Part shown: positions 1 through 9,098 of the stretch, piece by piece
Numbering within the stretch: position 1 is the stretch's first letter
Layout of the letters: each line of letters starts with the position of its first letter
Assembly: GCA_017308595.1 (NCBI GenBank)
Contig: JAFKER010000005.1
Location: 568,950-632,949, forward strand
From: Afipia sp.
GTDB taxonomy: Bacteria > Pseudomonadota > Alphaproteobacteria > Rhizobiales > Xanthobacteraceae
Length of the DNA: 64,000 bases
Reading direction: 5' to 3'
Translations under genes and position numbers: made by a program
The notes under the pieces: model-generated
Databases searched by the model: none
What the model was told of the DNA's origin: nothing
Seen by the model: the letters and a program-made list of their open reading frames with translations, nothing else

Positions 1-252
1 AGGAAATTTCTCCCATAGAACATGATCTTAGAATGCAAGCCGGGTTTGTCGCCCCGGCATGACGCAGATGCGGTATCTAATTGACCGAAAACGGAAATTC
101 GGCTATTTGAGCGGCGTCGTGAATGCTGCCGCCGTCTTTGCCTGCCAGGCAGGCCCCCAGCACAATTCATTGGCGAGAGTTTTGCGTGAGGCGTGATTGC
201 CCGCATGTCCGGCGATTGTGTGCTCACCGATTGCAAGAGCATGGGTCCGGTT
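1..252. other. Left-edge intergenic stretch before fpr
   Basis: No coding region is supported here. A short GC-rich inverted repeat (GCCGGG at 39-44 and CCCGGC at 53-58) resembles one arm of the palindromic repeats found later in the window, but it is degenerate. The rest presumably holds the fpr promoter and leader; I cannot point to a convincing -35/-10 pair. Confidence 0.3.
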
Positions 253-1026
253 ATGAGCAACTTCAATCAGGAAACGGTTCTGAGCGTCCATCACTGGACC
301 GACAACCTTTTCAGCTTCACCACCACACGGGATTCCTCCTTCCGCTTCCGCAATGGTGAATTCACCATGATCGGCCTCAAGGTCGGGGAGAAGCCGCTGC
401 TGCGCGCCTACAGCGTCGCGAGCGCGAACTACGAAGAGAACCTTGAGTTCTTCTCGATCAAAGTCCCCGACGGCCCGCTGACCTCGCGTCTCCAGCATCT
501 GAAGGAAGGCGACCAGATCATCGTCAGCCGCAAGGCCACCGGCACGCTGGTGATCGACAACCTCACCGATGGCCGCAATCTCTATCTGATCGGAACCGGG
601 ACCGGCCTCGCGCCGTTCCTGAGCGTCATCAAGGACCCTGAGACGTATGAACGTTTCGAGAAGGTTGTGCTGCTGCACGGCTGCCGCCATGTTCGCGAAC
701 TGGCTTACGGCGAGCTGATCACCGAAAAACTGCCGCAGGACGAAATGATCGGAGATATGGTGCGCGCGCAGCTCATCTATTATCCGACCGTGACGCGTGA
801 TCCGTTCCGCAATCGCGGACGCATTACGGACCTGATTACGTCCGGCAAGCTGTTCGAAGATATTTCACTACCTGTACTCGATGCAGCCAAGGACCGCGTC
901 ATGATGTGCGGCAGTCCGGCGCTGTTGGCCGATACCAAGAAGCTGCTCGAAGAGCGCGGCTTTGTCGAAGGCAATCATGGCGAGCCGGCCGACTTCGTGG
1001 TCGAGAAGGCGTTCGCCGAGCGCTGA
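253..1026 (+). CDS. fpr: Ferredoxin/flavodoxin-NADP(+) reductase
   Basis: A 257-residue FAD enzyme that exchanges electrons between NADPH and ferredoxin or flavodoxin in the cytoplasm. The FAD-binding motif RAYS is at 51-54, the NADP-binding GTGTGLAPF at 114-122, and CGSP lies in the C-terminal part. The C-terminal residues AFAER follow the bacterial FPR pattern of an extended tail. An in-frame extension to 193 exists, but the family N-terminus starts at the ATG at 253 (MSNFNQETV), so that start is chosen. In other bacteria such enzymes supply reductant for oxidative-stress defence, Fe-S assembly or heme oxygenase-type reactions; no partner is adjacent here. The gene stands alone and is followed by an intrinsic terminator. 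Confidence 0.92.
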   Translation: MSNFNQETVLSVHHWTDNLFSFTTTRDSSFRFRNGEFTMIGLKVGEKPLLRAYSVASANYEENLEFFSIKVPDGPLTSRLQHLKEGDQIIVSRKATGTLVIDNLTDGRNLYLIGTGTGLAPFLSVIKDPETYERFEKVVLLHGCRHVRELAYGELITEKLPQDEMIGDMVRAQLIYYPTVTRDPFRNRGRITDLITSGKLFEDISLPVLDAAKDRVMMCGSPALLADTKKLLEERGFVEGNHGEPADFVVEKAFAER

Positions 1027-1050
1027 TCGGAATTCCAGGTTTCAATGAAA

Positions 1051-1079
1051 AAGCCGCTGGTGATGCCAGCGGCTTTTTG
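1051..1079 (+). terminator. Rho-independent terminator after fpr
   Basis: A perfect 10-bp stem, AAGCCGCTGG at 1051-1060 and CCAGCGGCTT at 1066-1075, with a 5-nt loop and a T-run running to 1079. It lies 24 bp after the fpr stop. The A-rich left flank means it could also act on the opposite strand and stop the convergent RND transcript. Confidence 0.85.
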
Positions 1080-1099
1080 TTTGCGTGAAGTCGAAACAA

Positions 1100-4000
1100 C
1101 TATTCCGCGGCTTCCGATACCTCATCGCGCAGGGCGGGGTGAGCAGGCTTCGGCTTTGCGCGCCCGGCGCGGGAGAAGAAGTTCGAAACCTTGTCGAGAT
1201 AGAGATAGACGATCGGCGTGGTGAACAGTGTCAGCGCTTGGCTCACCACAAGGCCGCCGACCATGGCATAGCCGAGCGGTTGGCGGATTTCCGAGCCGGT
1301 GCCGGTGCCGAGCATCAGCGGTACGCCGCCGAGCAACGCCGCCATGGTGGTCATCATGATCGGGCGGAAGCGGATCAGCGCCGCCTTGCGGATCGCGTCT
1401 TCCGGCGACAAGCCTTCATCCCGCTCTGCGACAATGGCGAAGTCCACCAGCATGATGCCGTTCTTTTTCACGATGCCGATCAGCAGCACAATGCCGATCA
1501 GGCCGATCAGACTGAAATCGAAGCCGAAGAGCATCAGCATCGCCAGCGCACCGACGCCTGCGGACGGAAGGGTGGAGATGATGGTCAGCGGATGGATGTA
1601 GCTTTCATACAAGATGCCGAGGATCAGATAGACCACGATCAATGCGGCGAGGATCAGCAGCGGCACGGTGCCGAGCGATTGCTGGAAAGCCTGCGCCGTG
1701 CCCTGGAAGCTTCCATTGACGGTGGCCGGCACGCCGAGTTCCGCGACCGCAGCCTGAATGGCGTTGGTGGCTTGTCCAAGCGCAGTTCCCTGCGCGAGGT
1801 TGAAGCTGATGGTTGTCGCCGGAAACTGGCCCTGATGGCTGATCGACAGCGGCCGCACAGGCACGGTTGTCCAGCGCGTGAACGCCGACAGCGGCACCTG
1901 ATCGCCGGTGGTCGGCGACTTGATATAGATGTTGTTGAGCGACTTCGTGTCACCCTGCAGTTCTGGCAGGATTTCCAGAATGACGTGATAGCTGTTCACC
2001 TGCGTAAAATACTGCGCCACTTGCCGCTGGCCGAAAGCATCGTTCAGCGTGTCGTCGATCAATTGAGGCTGGATGCCGTAACGCGAGGCAGTGTCGCGAT
2101 CGATGGTGAGTGTGAGGGTGGTGCCCTGGGTCTGCTGGTCGGTGGCGACATCGCGCAGTTCGGGTAAGGTTTTAAGTTTCTCAAGAATCTTCGGCGCCCA
2201 GGCGTTCAGTTCGTCGAGATTGGCATCCTGCAGCGTATATTCGAACTGCGTACGCGTGGCGCGTCCGCCGAGGCGGACATCCTGCGCAGCTTGCAGGAAC
2301 ACGCGGCCGCCTTCGAGCTTTTCGAACTGCGGGCGCAGTCTCGCAATAATCTGCTGCGCACTGACGTCGCGGTTGTCGCGTGGCTTCAAGGTGATAAACA
2401 TGCGCCCGTTGTTGAGGGCGTTGCCGCCGCCACCGATCGCCATGGCGATGCTGGCGACCGCGGGATCTTTCTGGATGATCGTTCCGATCTCGGACTGGAG
2501 ACGCGACATTTCCTTGAACGAAATATCCTGTCCGCCTTCGGTAATGCCGGTAATCAGGCCGACGTCCTGTTGCGGAAAGAAGCCCTTCGGAATGACGACG
2601 AACAGGTAGCCCGAGAGTGCGACGGTGGCGAAAAACACGCACAGCGTGGTAAAGCGCCAACGTAGCACGAGGTCGAGGCCCCATTCGTAGCCGCGCAGCA
2701 TCGTATCGAAAAACTTCTCGCTGAGCTGGTAGAGTTTGCCGTGCTGGACTTCGCCGGTGTGCGGTTTCAGGAAGCGTGACGCCATCATCGGCGTCAGCGT
2801 CAGCGACACGATCAGCGACACGAAAATGGTCATGGCCAGAACGACGGCGAATTCACGGAACAGCCGTCCGATGATGCCACCCATCAGCAGGAGCGGGATC
2901 AGCACCGCCACCAGCGAGATGCTGATCGAGACGATGGTAAAGCCGATTTCGCCAGCGCCCCTGAGTGCAGCGGAATAGGGATCTTCGCCTTCCTCGATAT
3001 AGCGGCTGATATTTTCCAGCATGACGATGGCATCATCGACCACGAATCCGACCGAGATGGTCAGTGCCATCAGCGAAAGATTGTCGAGCGAATAACCCGC
3101 CGCCCACATCAGAGCGCAGGCGCCGAGCAAGGCGAGGGGTACGGTGACGCTGGGGATGATCGTCGCCCACAGGCTGCGGAGAAAAACGAAGATGACCATC
3201 ACGACGAGAGCAATGGTGAGGAGCAGGGTGAACTGAACGTCGTCGACAGCGGCACGGATGGTCTGGGTGCGGTCGCTGATGACCTGAACCTTCACGGAGG
3301 GCGGGATCGACGCAATCAGGCGCGGCAGCCGTTCCTTGATCTTGTCCACCGTATCGATGACATTGGCGCCGGGCTGCTTGAAAACGACAAGGAACACGCC
3401 GCGCTTGCCATTGGCCCATGCCGCCTGCTTGGCATCTTCCGGGCCGGAGACGGCTTGCCCGATATCGCGAATGCGCAATGGACCACCATTGCGGTACGCG
3501 ATGATGACGTCGTTCCAGTCCTTGGATTGAGGCAACTGGTCGTTGGCATAGATCGTATAGCTGCGCGTGTTGCCGTCGATATTACCTTTCGGGTTATCGA
3601 CGGTGGTGATGGCGATCTGGCTGCGCACATCCTCGAGTTGCAGACCCTTGGCGACCAGTTTGGCGGGATCGATCTGGATGCGGATCGCGGGTTTCTGCTG
3701 ACCGCCGATACTCACTTGCGCGACACCGGAGATCTGGCTGATCTGCTGCGCCAGTTGCGTATCGGCGAAGTCGTTGACGTTGATCAGCGGCAGCGTGTCG
3801 GATGTCACCGAAAGCAACAGGATCGGCGAGTCTGCCGGATTGACCTTACGGTAGGTCGGCGGGCTCGGCAGCGTTTTCGGCAACTGGCCGCCTGCGGCAT
3901 TGATCGCGCCCTGTACGTCGTTGGCAGCGCCGTCGATGGATCGGTTGAGATCGAACTGGATGGTGATCGAGGTCGAGCCGAGCGAACTGGTCGACGTCAT

Positions 4001-4261
4001 CTGTGCGACGCCGGGAATCTGCGCGAACTGGCGTTCCAGAGGCTGCGCGACCGACGAGGCCATGGTTTCAGGGCTCGCGCCGGGAAGGCTGGCGGAAATC
4101 TGGATGGTCGGAAAGTCGACCTGCGGCAGCGGCGCCACCGGCAGCAGCGGATAGGCAACAAGACCGACAAACAGAATACCCGCCATCAGCAGCGACGTGG
4201 CGATGGGATACCGGATGAACGGTCCGGAAATGCTGTCGCGGACGGGCGTATTGGCGCTCAT
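1100..4261 (-). CDS. RND efflux permease, HAE1 family, MdtB/MdtC-like (pump 1)
   Basis: A 1053-residue inner-membrane proton/drug antiporter of the AcrB superfamily. It has the expected N-terminal helix (FIRYPIATSLL), two large periplasmic loops and about 12 membrane helices. The proton-relay pair DD in helix 4 is at about 409-410 within VGFVVDDAIVMLEN. The PVAPLPQVDFPTI and SSLGSTSITIQFD segments resemble MdtB/MdtC-type pumps more than AcrB. The start is placed at ATG 4261 (MSANTPVRDS), because the upstream extension overlaps the adaptor gene. That start is 1 bp from the adaptor stop, so the two form an operon. Substrates are unknown. No outer-membrane factor gene accompanies it. Confidence 0.9.
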   Translation of the reverse strand: MSANTPVRDSISGPFIRYPIATSLLMAGILFVGLVAYPLLPVAPLPQVDFPTIQISASLPGASPETMASSVAQPLERQFAQIPGVAQMTSTSSLGSTSITIQFDLNRSIDGAANDVQGAINAAGGQLPKTLPSPPTYRKVNPADSPILLLSVTSDTLPLINVNDFADTQLAQQISQISGVAQVSIGGQQKPAIRIQIDPAKLVAKGLQLEDVRSQIAITTVDNPKGNIDGNTRSYTIYANDQLPQSKDWNDVIIAYRNGGPLRIRDIGQAVSGPEDAKQAAWANGKRGVFLVVFKQPGANVIDTVDKIKERLPRLIASIPPSVKVQVISDRTQTIRAAVDDVQFTLLLTIALVVMVIFVFLRSLWATIIPSVTVPLALLGACALMWAAGYSLDNLSLMALTISVGFVVDDAIVMLENISRYIEEGEDPYSAALRGAGEIGFTIVSISISLVAVLIPLLLMGGIIGRLFREFAVVLAMTIFVSLIVSLTLTPMMASRFLKPHTGEVQHGKLYQLSEKFFDTMLRGYEWGLDLVLRWRFTTLCVFFATVALSGYLFVVIPKGFFPQQDVGLITGITEGGQDISFKEMSRLQSEIGTIIQKDPAVASIAMAIGGGGNALNNGRMFITLKPRDNRDVSAQQIIARLRPQFEKLEGGRVFLQAAQDVRLGGRATRTQFEYTLQDANLDELNAWAPKILEKLKTLPELRDVATDQQTQGTTLTLTIDRDTASRYGIQPQLIDDTLNDAFGQRQVAQYFTQVNSYHVILEILPELQGDTKSLNNIYIKSPTTGDQVPLSAFTRWTTVPVRPLSISHQGQFPATTISFNLAQGTALGQATNAIQAAVAELGVPATVNGSFQGTAQAFQQSLGTVPLLILAALIVVYLILGILYESYIHPLTIISTLPSAGVGALAMLMLFGFDFSLIGLIGIVLLIGIVKKNGIMLVDFAIVAERDEGLSPEDAIRKAALIRFRPIMMTTMAALLGGVPLMLGTGTGSEIRQPLGYAMVGGLVVSQALTLFTTPIVYLYLDKVSNFFSRAGRAKPKPAHPALRDEVSEAAE

Positions 4262-4262
4262 A

Positions 4263-5414
4263 TCAGTCCGCCTTCGCCGTGGCCTGATCTGAACTTGCGG
4301 CATTCACCGTGAGCGCCGCGCCGGGCTGCACGCGATATTGTCCGCGCGTCACCACCCGCTCACCGACGTTGATGCCTTGATCGACCAGCGTCTTTCCATT
4401 GGTGGACGGACCAACCTTGATCTTTCGCACTTCGGCCTTGTTGCCGTCCGCGACGGCGTAGACATAGAGCCCGTCCGCGCCGTGCTGGACCGCATCATCT
4501 GGGATCACCACAGCGTCCTTCAGCGTGTTGACAAGCAACCGCGTCGACACCGACAGGCCGGGCCAAAGCGCGTGATCCTTGTTGTCGAACGTCGCCTTGA
4601 GGCGAATTGTTCCGCTGGTGGTGTCGACCTGATTGTTCATCAGCGAGAGTGTGCCTTCCGACAGCACCTTGCGTCCGTCGGCGGTCAGCGCGGTGACTTT
4701 GGTTTCACCCTGGCGAAGCGCGGCGGCGATGTCCGGCAGTTGTGCTTCAGGTGCGGTAAAGATAACGGAGATTGGCTCGACCTGCGCGATGGTGACAATG
4801 CCGGTCTGTGTCGATGCATTGACGATGTTGCCGACATCGACCTGACGAATGCCGGTGACCCCGGAGATCGGTGCGCGGATGCTGGCGTAATCGAGTTGCG
4901 TTTGTGCGTTGAAGATCGCTGCCTGATCAGCAGAAATTTGCGCCTTGAGCTGTTCGACATTTGCGGTCTGGGTGTCGACCGTCTGCTTGGTGGCGAACTC
5001 GCCGAGCTTGGTGGAACGTGCAAGATCGCGCTGCGCGTTGGCGAGGTTGGCTTCGTCCTGTGTTTTCTTGGCGTTGGCCTGATCGAGCGCGGCCTGGAAG
5101 GGCCGGGGATCGACCTGCGCAATTAGGTCGCCTTCCTTGACGAACTGGCCTTCCTTGAACGCGATCTTATTGATCTGGCCATCGACGCGGGTTCGCACGG
5201 TGACGGTGTTGAAACCCTGCACCGTTCCAAGACCGACGAGATAAACCGGGAAGTCTTCCTTCGTCACCGCTGCCACAGTGACGGGAACACCCGGCGTCGA
5301 TCCTTTCGCGGATTTATCGCCGCCCGGATGCTTCGGCCACACGGCATAAACACCGCCGGCGACCAGCACCGCCGCGAGAAAATACATCCAGCCCGAAATG
5401 CGACCTTTCGCCAT
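4263..5414 (-). CDS. RND periplasmic adaptor (membrane fusion protein), pump 1
   Basis: A 383-residue HlyD/MdtA-type adaptor: one N-terminal membrane segment (WMYFLAAVLVAGGVYAV), a lipoyl half-motif near VDGQINKIAFKEGQFVKEGD, an alpha-helical hairpin rich in Ala and Gln, then beta-barrel and membrane-proximal domains ending in VQPGAALTV. It bridges the permease to an outer-membrane channel. Start choice: a TTG at 5441 would extend it, but the ATG at 5414 has GAGAG about 5 nt upstream and gives a normal N-terminus. It is transcribed away from marR, with a palindrome-rich gap between, so MarR control is likely. Confidence 0.88.
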   Translation of the reverse strand: MAKGRISGWMYFLAAVLVAGGVYAVWPKHPGGDKSAKGSTPGVPVTVAAVTKEDFPVYLVGLGTVQGFNTVTVRTRVDGQINKIAFKEGQFVKEGDLIAQVDPRPFQAALDQANAKKTQDEANLANAQRDLARSTKLGEFATKQTVDTQTANVEQLKAQISADQAAIFNAQTQLDYASIRAPISGVTGIRQVDVGNIVNASTQTGIVTIAQVEPISVIFTAPEAQLPDIAAALRQGETKVTALTADGRKVLSEGTLSLMNNQVDTTSGTIRLKATFDNKDHALWPGLSVSTRLLVNTLKDAVVIPDDAVQHGADGLYVYAVADGNKAEVRKIKVGPSTNGKTLVDQGINVGERVVTRGQYRVQPGAALTVNAASSDQATAKAD

Positions 5415-5460
5415 AGCTCTCTCAATTGCCTTTTGCGTCAACCCGGTTCATCATAACTAA

Positions 5461-5490
5461 TAAGCATGCACTTAGTATGCAGGCGTACTA
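5461..5490. promoter_or_regulatory. Candidate MarR operator
   Basis: Two overlapping inverted repeats lie between the divergent adaptor and marR genes: TAAG-CATGCA-CTTA at 5461-5474 and TAGTA-N8-TACTA at 5473-5490. Both share an AGCATGC/AGTATGC core. MarR proteins typically bind 16-20 bp palindromes next to their own start, so this is the most plausible operator. It is not experimentally supported. Confidence 0.5.
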
Positions 5491-5521
5491 TTAATTCTTG
5501 GAAAGGTTCCGGCGTTTCGCC

Positions 5522-6022
5522 ATGTCGCTTGATCTCAAACGGCAACTGGTTGCCCAGCTCGTCGAAACATCTCGATTGCTGCGCAATCATATCGATCAGC
5601 GTGCCAAGGAACGCGGCACCACGCGTGCCCAGTGGATCGTGCTGTTTCGCTTGCGGCAGCAGGAGGGCCTGACCCAGGTCGATCTTGCGGACGTGCTGGA
5701 ATTACAGCCGATTTCGCTGGTGAGATTGCTGGACCGGCTGGTGGATCACAAGCTGCTGGAGCGCAAGCCAGACCCGAAGGATCGGCGGGCCAACCGGCTG
5801 TTTCTGACACCCAAAGGCCGCAAACTGGTGGACGATCTCGACAGTTTGCGTGACGCCATCGCCGGGGACGTTTTGCGCGACATTCCGGGAAATGCCGTGG
5901 AATCAACGTTAAAAACGCTGGTTGAGATGAAGGAACGGATCAAGACCGGCGTTGAGCTGGCTGTGGAAGCGGAGCAGCCGAGAGAGCAGATCAAGGCGCG
6001 GCGTAGCCGGGCGCGGTCCTGA
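5522..6022 (+). CDS. MarR-family transcriptional regulator
   Basis: A 166-residue winged-helix protein. Helices at about 8-30 carry the dimer interface, and the DNA-reading helix lies in the LTQVDLADVLELQPISLVRLLDRL region. The wing follows with the family-typical DPKDRRANRLFLTPKG. An in-frame TTG at 5498 is possible, but ATG 5522 (MSLDLKRQ) gives the standard length. The protein most likely represses the divergent RND pump and itself, and is released by a pump substrate. The C-terminal tail is Arg/Lys-rich (KARRSRARS). The gene ends 43 bp before the convergent acyl-CoA ligase. Confidence 0.88.
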   Translation: MSLDLKRQLVAQLVETSRLLRNHIDQRAKERGTTRAQWIVLFRLRQQEGLTQVDLADVLELQPISLVRLLDRLVDHKLLERKPDPKDRRANRLFLTPKGRKLVDDLDSLRDAIAGDVLRDIPGNAVESTLKTLVEMKERIKTGVELAVEAEQPREQIKARRSRARS

Positions 6023-6065
6023 GCGGCCTTTCAAATTCCGGTGAGTGACGCCTTCACGGCTCCGA

Positions 6066-7661
6066 TCACGCGTCCATCAGGCTGTCGCGCAGGCTTTTCT
6101 TCATCACCTTGCCATTGGCATTGCGCGGCAGCGGCTCTGTGCCGATGTCGATGGTCTCCGGTACTTTGTAGTCCGACATGCGCTCTGCGCACCACGCACG
6201 CAGCGCTGGCGAATCGATGTCCGAACGGACCACTACGACGGCGTGAACACGCTCGCCCAGCACCGGACAGGCGCGTGCGATAATGGCGCTTTCGACCACC
6301 GCAGGATGACCGGCCAGTACGGATTCCACCTCCGCCGAGTATATCTTCAGGCCGCCGCGGTTGATCATGTCCTTCTGGCGGTCGAAGACGCGAACGAAGT
6401 TCTGCTCGTCGATCGAACCCAGATCGCCCGAATGCCAGTAACCGGCGGTAAAGCTCTCCGCGGTCGCGCGCGGATTGTTCCAGTATCCCTTGATTACCGA
6501 TCCGCCGTGAATCCATATCTCGCCGATCTCGCCGCGCGGGAGTTCGCGTCCGGCGGAATCAACCACAATAATATGGGCGCCGGGGCAGGGCAGGCCGACA
6601 CTGTCACTGTGGCTTGCGGTGAATTGTGGCGGCATGATTGTCGACGGCGATGACGTCTCGGTCGAGCCGTAGGCGTTGACCAGTTTTAGGCCCGGAATTT
6701 TTTCGGCAAGTTTCTGGATGGTTGCGGTTGGCATCGGCGCACCGCCATAGCCGCCGACGCGCCACGCGGAGAGATCATAGGAGTCGAAGTCGGCCTGCAG
6801 AAGACACAGATTGTACATCGCAGGCACCATCACGGTCTGCGTGGCGCGTTCGCGCGAGGCGATCTTCAGGTACTCTGCCGCCTTGAACTCCGGAACGATG
6901 ATCAGTGCACCGGCGCAACGCGCCATTGCCATGATGTTGGCTGCGATGCCGGTGACATGCGCGAGCGGCACGGCGGCAATCGAACGGTCTTTTCCGGTCA
7001 GTTCCAAGCAGGCTTCATACACCATTGCCGAGTGGATCAGATTGCAATGCGCCAGCATTGCGCCCTTCGGCTTACCAGTGGTCCCTGACGTGTAGAGGAT
7101 CATCGCGGTGTCCTGCTCATCGACAGGCGCAGGCGACGGCGGGATTTCGGTCGCGACCAGATCCTGAAAAGCGAGCGCGCCATCGGTCGGGCTGATCGAC
7201 ACGCGATGCAGCAGGCCCGGCAGTTCGGCAGCGTCCGGCAGGCGGTCTGCCATGTCGTCTTCATAGATTAACAGCTTTGCGCCGCAATCGTTCAGGACAT
7301 AGGCGATTTCCGGCTTCTGCTGACGGGTACTCAGCATCACGCTGACAAGGCCGAGATGGGCTGCGCCAAACAGCGACAATACGAACTCGTTGCGATTGCC
7401 GAGCAGCAGCGCGACCCGATCGCCGGGCTTGAGTCCGATCTCTTTGAAGCCTGCGGCGATCTGCATGGATTTCCGGGCGACCTCGCGCCAGGTCAACCGC
7501 TCGCTGCCGCAGATCAGCGCCTCGCCGTCAGGATTGCGCGTGGCGGCCTCGGTAACCATCGTCCAGATGTTTGCTGGCCGCTGCTCGAAGGCGGGAACGA
7601 TACGATCGCCGAAACGGGTCTCCCGCCGCATTTCGGGAATTGGATATTGCGACCAGTCCAT
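6066..7661 (-). CDS. Acyl-CoA ligase (AMP-dependent synthetase)
   Basis: A 531-residue ANL-superfamily adenylating enzyme that would activate a carboxylic acid to its CoA thioester through an acyl-AMP. The P-loop TSGTTGKPKG is at about 189-198, followed by AYGSTETSSPS, the SGDLG hinge-region motif and a C-terminal PRNANGKVMKK carrying the catalytic lysine. The start at ATG 7661 (MDWSQYPIPEMRRE) avoids overlap with livF and follows a purine-rich stretch. The gene is last in a livK-H-M-G-F operon, which suggests the importer brings in the acid that this enzyme activates. The substrate (fatty, aromatic or phenylpropanoid acid) cannot be read from sequence. Confidence 0.88.
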   Translation of the reverse strand: MDWSQYPIPEMRRETRFGDRIVPAFEQRPANIWTMVTEAATRNPDGEALICGSERLTWREVARKSMQIAAGFKEIGLKPGDRVALLLGNRNEFVLSLFGAAHLGLVSVMLSTRQQKPEIAYVLNDCGAKLLIYEDDMADRLPDAAELPGLLHRVSISPTDGALAFQDLVATEIPPSPAPVDEQDTAMILYTSGTTGKPKGAMLAHCNLIHSAMVYEACLELTGKDRSIAAVPLAHVTGIAANIMAMARCAGALIIVPEFKAAEYLKIASRERATQTVMVPAMYNLCLLQADFDSYDLSAWRVGGYGGAPMPTATIQKLAEKIPGLKLVNAYGSTETSSPSTIMPPQFTASHSDSVGLPCPGAHIIVVDSAGRELPRGEIGEIWIHGGSVIKGYWNNPRATAESFTAGYWHSGDLGSIDEQNFVRVFDRQKDMINRGGLKIYSAEVESVLAGHPAVVESAIIARACPVLGERVHAVVVVRSDIDSPALRAWCAERMSDYKVPETIDIGTEPLPRNANGKVMKKSLRDSLMDA

Positions 7662-7689
7662 TCCGCCGTGTTCCTGTCGTGATCTCGTA

Positions 7690-8352
7690 TCAGGCCGAGA
7701 AATTGGCCCCGCGTTCGATGATGAATTCCGCATCGAACAGGCTGTGCGAGTGATTCAAATCAGATTGAGACATCAGCACAGTTAAACCTTTGCCCTTGAG
7801 CGAGGCAAGAACATCGGAAATACGTTCGGACAAGGCAGGTGCGATCCCCTCGAATGGCTCGTCTAGCAGCAGGCATTTCGTTCCGATGGCGAGCGCCCGG
7901 CCAAGCGCGACCAGCTTCTGCTGGCCGCCGGAAAGCAGCAATGCCTTGCGGTCGCGCATCGTCACAAGCTCGCCGATCACCTCGTAGACGAAGTCCATGC
8001 GCGCCTTGCGATCAACCCCTTTTGCCACCCACAGCGGCAACAGGATATTTTCTTCAACGGTCAGTTGCGGCACGAGGCCGCGGTCTTCCGGCATGTAGCC
8101 GATGCCGAGGCCGGCGCGGGCGTGACGGGGAAGCGCGGCGAGATCCTCGCCGCCAAACCGGATCGTGCCCTGCCGGGGCGCGAGGTGTCCCATGATCGAA
8201 CGCATCAGTGTGGTTTTGCCGGCGCCGTTGCGGCCGACAAGGCTGACCATGGCCCCCTCGGTGAGATGCATGGTGAAGCCACGCAGTGCTGGCATCGACT
8301 GGATTTCGACCGCCAGCTTGTCGATTTCGAGCAGACGACGGGATGCGCTCAT
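7690..8352 (-). CDS. livF: LIV-type ABC transporter ATPase (LivF-like)
   Basis: A 220-residue ABC ATPase powering import across the inner membrane. Walker A GRNGAGKTT is at 40-48, the Q-loop region contains GIGYMPEDRGLVPQLTVEEN, the signature is LSGGQQK, and Walker B is CLLLDEP followed by an SDLNHSHS switch region. GYMPEDR is characteristic of the LivF subgroup of the HAAT family. It overlaps livG by 4 bp (ATGA), so translation is coupled. It is slightly short at the C-terminus compared with usual LivF (about 235). The symbol marks family position, not proven amino-acid specificity. Confidence 0.85.
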   Translation of the reverse strand: MSASRRLLEIDKLAVEIQSMPALRGFTMHLTEGAMVSLVGRNGAGKTTLMRSIMGHLAPRQGTIRFGGEDLAALPRHARAGLGIGYMPEDRGLVPQLTVEENILLPLWVAKGVDRKARMDFVYEVIGELVTMRDRKALLLSGGQQKLVALGRALAIGTKCLLLDEPFEGIAPALSERISDVLASLKGKGLTVLMSQSDLNHSHSLFDAEFIIERGANFSA

Positions 8353-9098
8353 TTCACGCCTCCCGTGACGTAGCGCCGAACCTCGTTGTCTTTCAGTACG
8401 ATCGATGGCTCGCCGTCGGCCAGGATGCGGCCGTTGTAGAAGGCGACCACGCGGTCGGCATATTTGCTGACGATATCCATGTCGTGCTCGACGAAAACAA
8501 TAGTGGCTGCTTCTTCGGAAACCGCGTGGATCACGCGATCCATGGTGGCGAATTTTTCTTCCGCAGATACGCCGGATGTCGGCTCGTCCAGCAGCAACAG
8601 CTTCGGACGGCGCGCGAGCGCCATGGCTATATCAACGAGCTTTCGCACTCCACCTGCGAGTTCGGATACCGGCCGGTCGGCGTGCCCGGCCAGACCGAAG
8701 CGGTCGAGCAATGCAATTGCCTTTTCGCGGCGTTCGCCGCTATTGGCGGGCGAGGTTGCCGAGAGCCGTCCACCTTCGGCGCTGGAGACAGCGACGGTGA
8801 GATTCTCTGCAGCCGTTAGTTCGATGAACAGCTGCGGGATCTGGAACGAGCGTGAGATCCCGAGTTTTGCGACATCGCGGGGCGATCGCCGGCCGATCGG
8901 CGAACCGTCGAGCTCGATCGCGCCGCTGTCGGGCTTCATGTAGCCCGTCACCATATTGACGAAGGTGGTCTTGCCCGCGCCGTTTGCGCCGATCAGGCAG
9001 AGTTTTTGACCGGCGGGAATGTCGATACTCACATTGTCGGCGGCGACCACGGCGCCGAAGCGCTTCTGCAGTCCGCGCACGGAAAGGACGGGCGTCAT
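8349..9098 (-). CDS. livG: LIV-type ABC transporter ATPase (LivG-like)
   Basis: A 249-residue ABC ATPase, partner of LivF. Walker A GANGAGKTT is at 38-46 and Walker B is LLLLDEPTSG, with the H-loop in FVEHDMDIV. The signature reads ELAGGVRK where LSGGQ or LSYGQ is usual, a notable variant in an otherwise intact protein. The ends overlap livM and livF by 4 bp each (ATGA), so all three proteins are probably made in fixed ratio. Substrate is inferred from the operon to be an organic acid rather than leucine. Confidence 0.86.
   Translation of the reverse strand: MTPVLSVRGLQKRFGAVVAADNVSIDIPAGQKLCLIGANGAGKTTFVNMVTGYMKPDSGAIELDGSPIGRRSPRDVAKLGISRSFQIPQLFIELTAAENLTVAVSSAEGGRLSATSPANSGERREKAIALLDRFGLAGHADRPVSELAGGVRKLVDIAMALARRPKLLLLDEPTSGVSAEEKFATMDRVIHAVSEEAATIVFVEHDMDIVSKYADRVVAFYNGRILADGEPSIVLKDNEVRRYVTGGVK

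Noticed and set aside
1085-2167. 360-codon plus-strand frame opposite the pump 1 permease
   Set aside because: Antisense shadow of a well-supported RND gene. Its product is Arg/His/Asp/Gln-rich with no domain, as expected from high-GC third positions.
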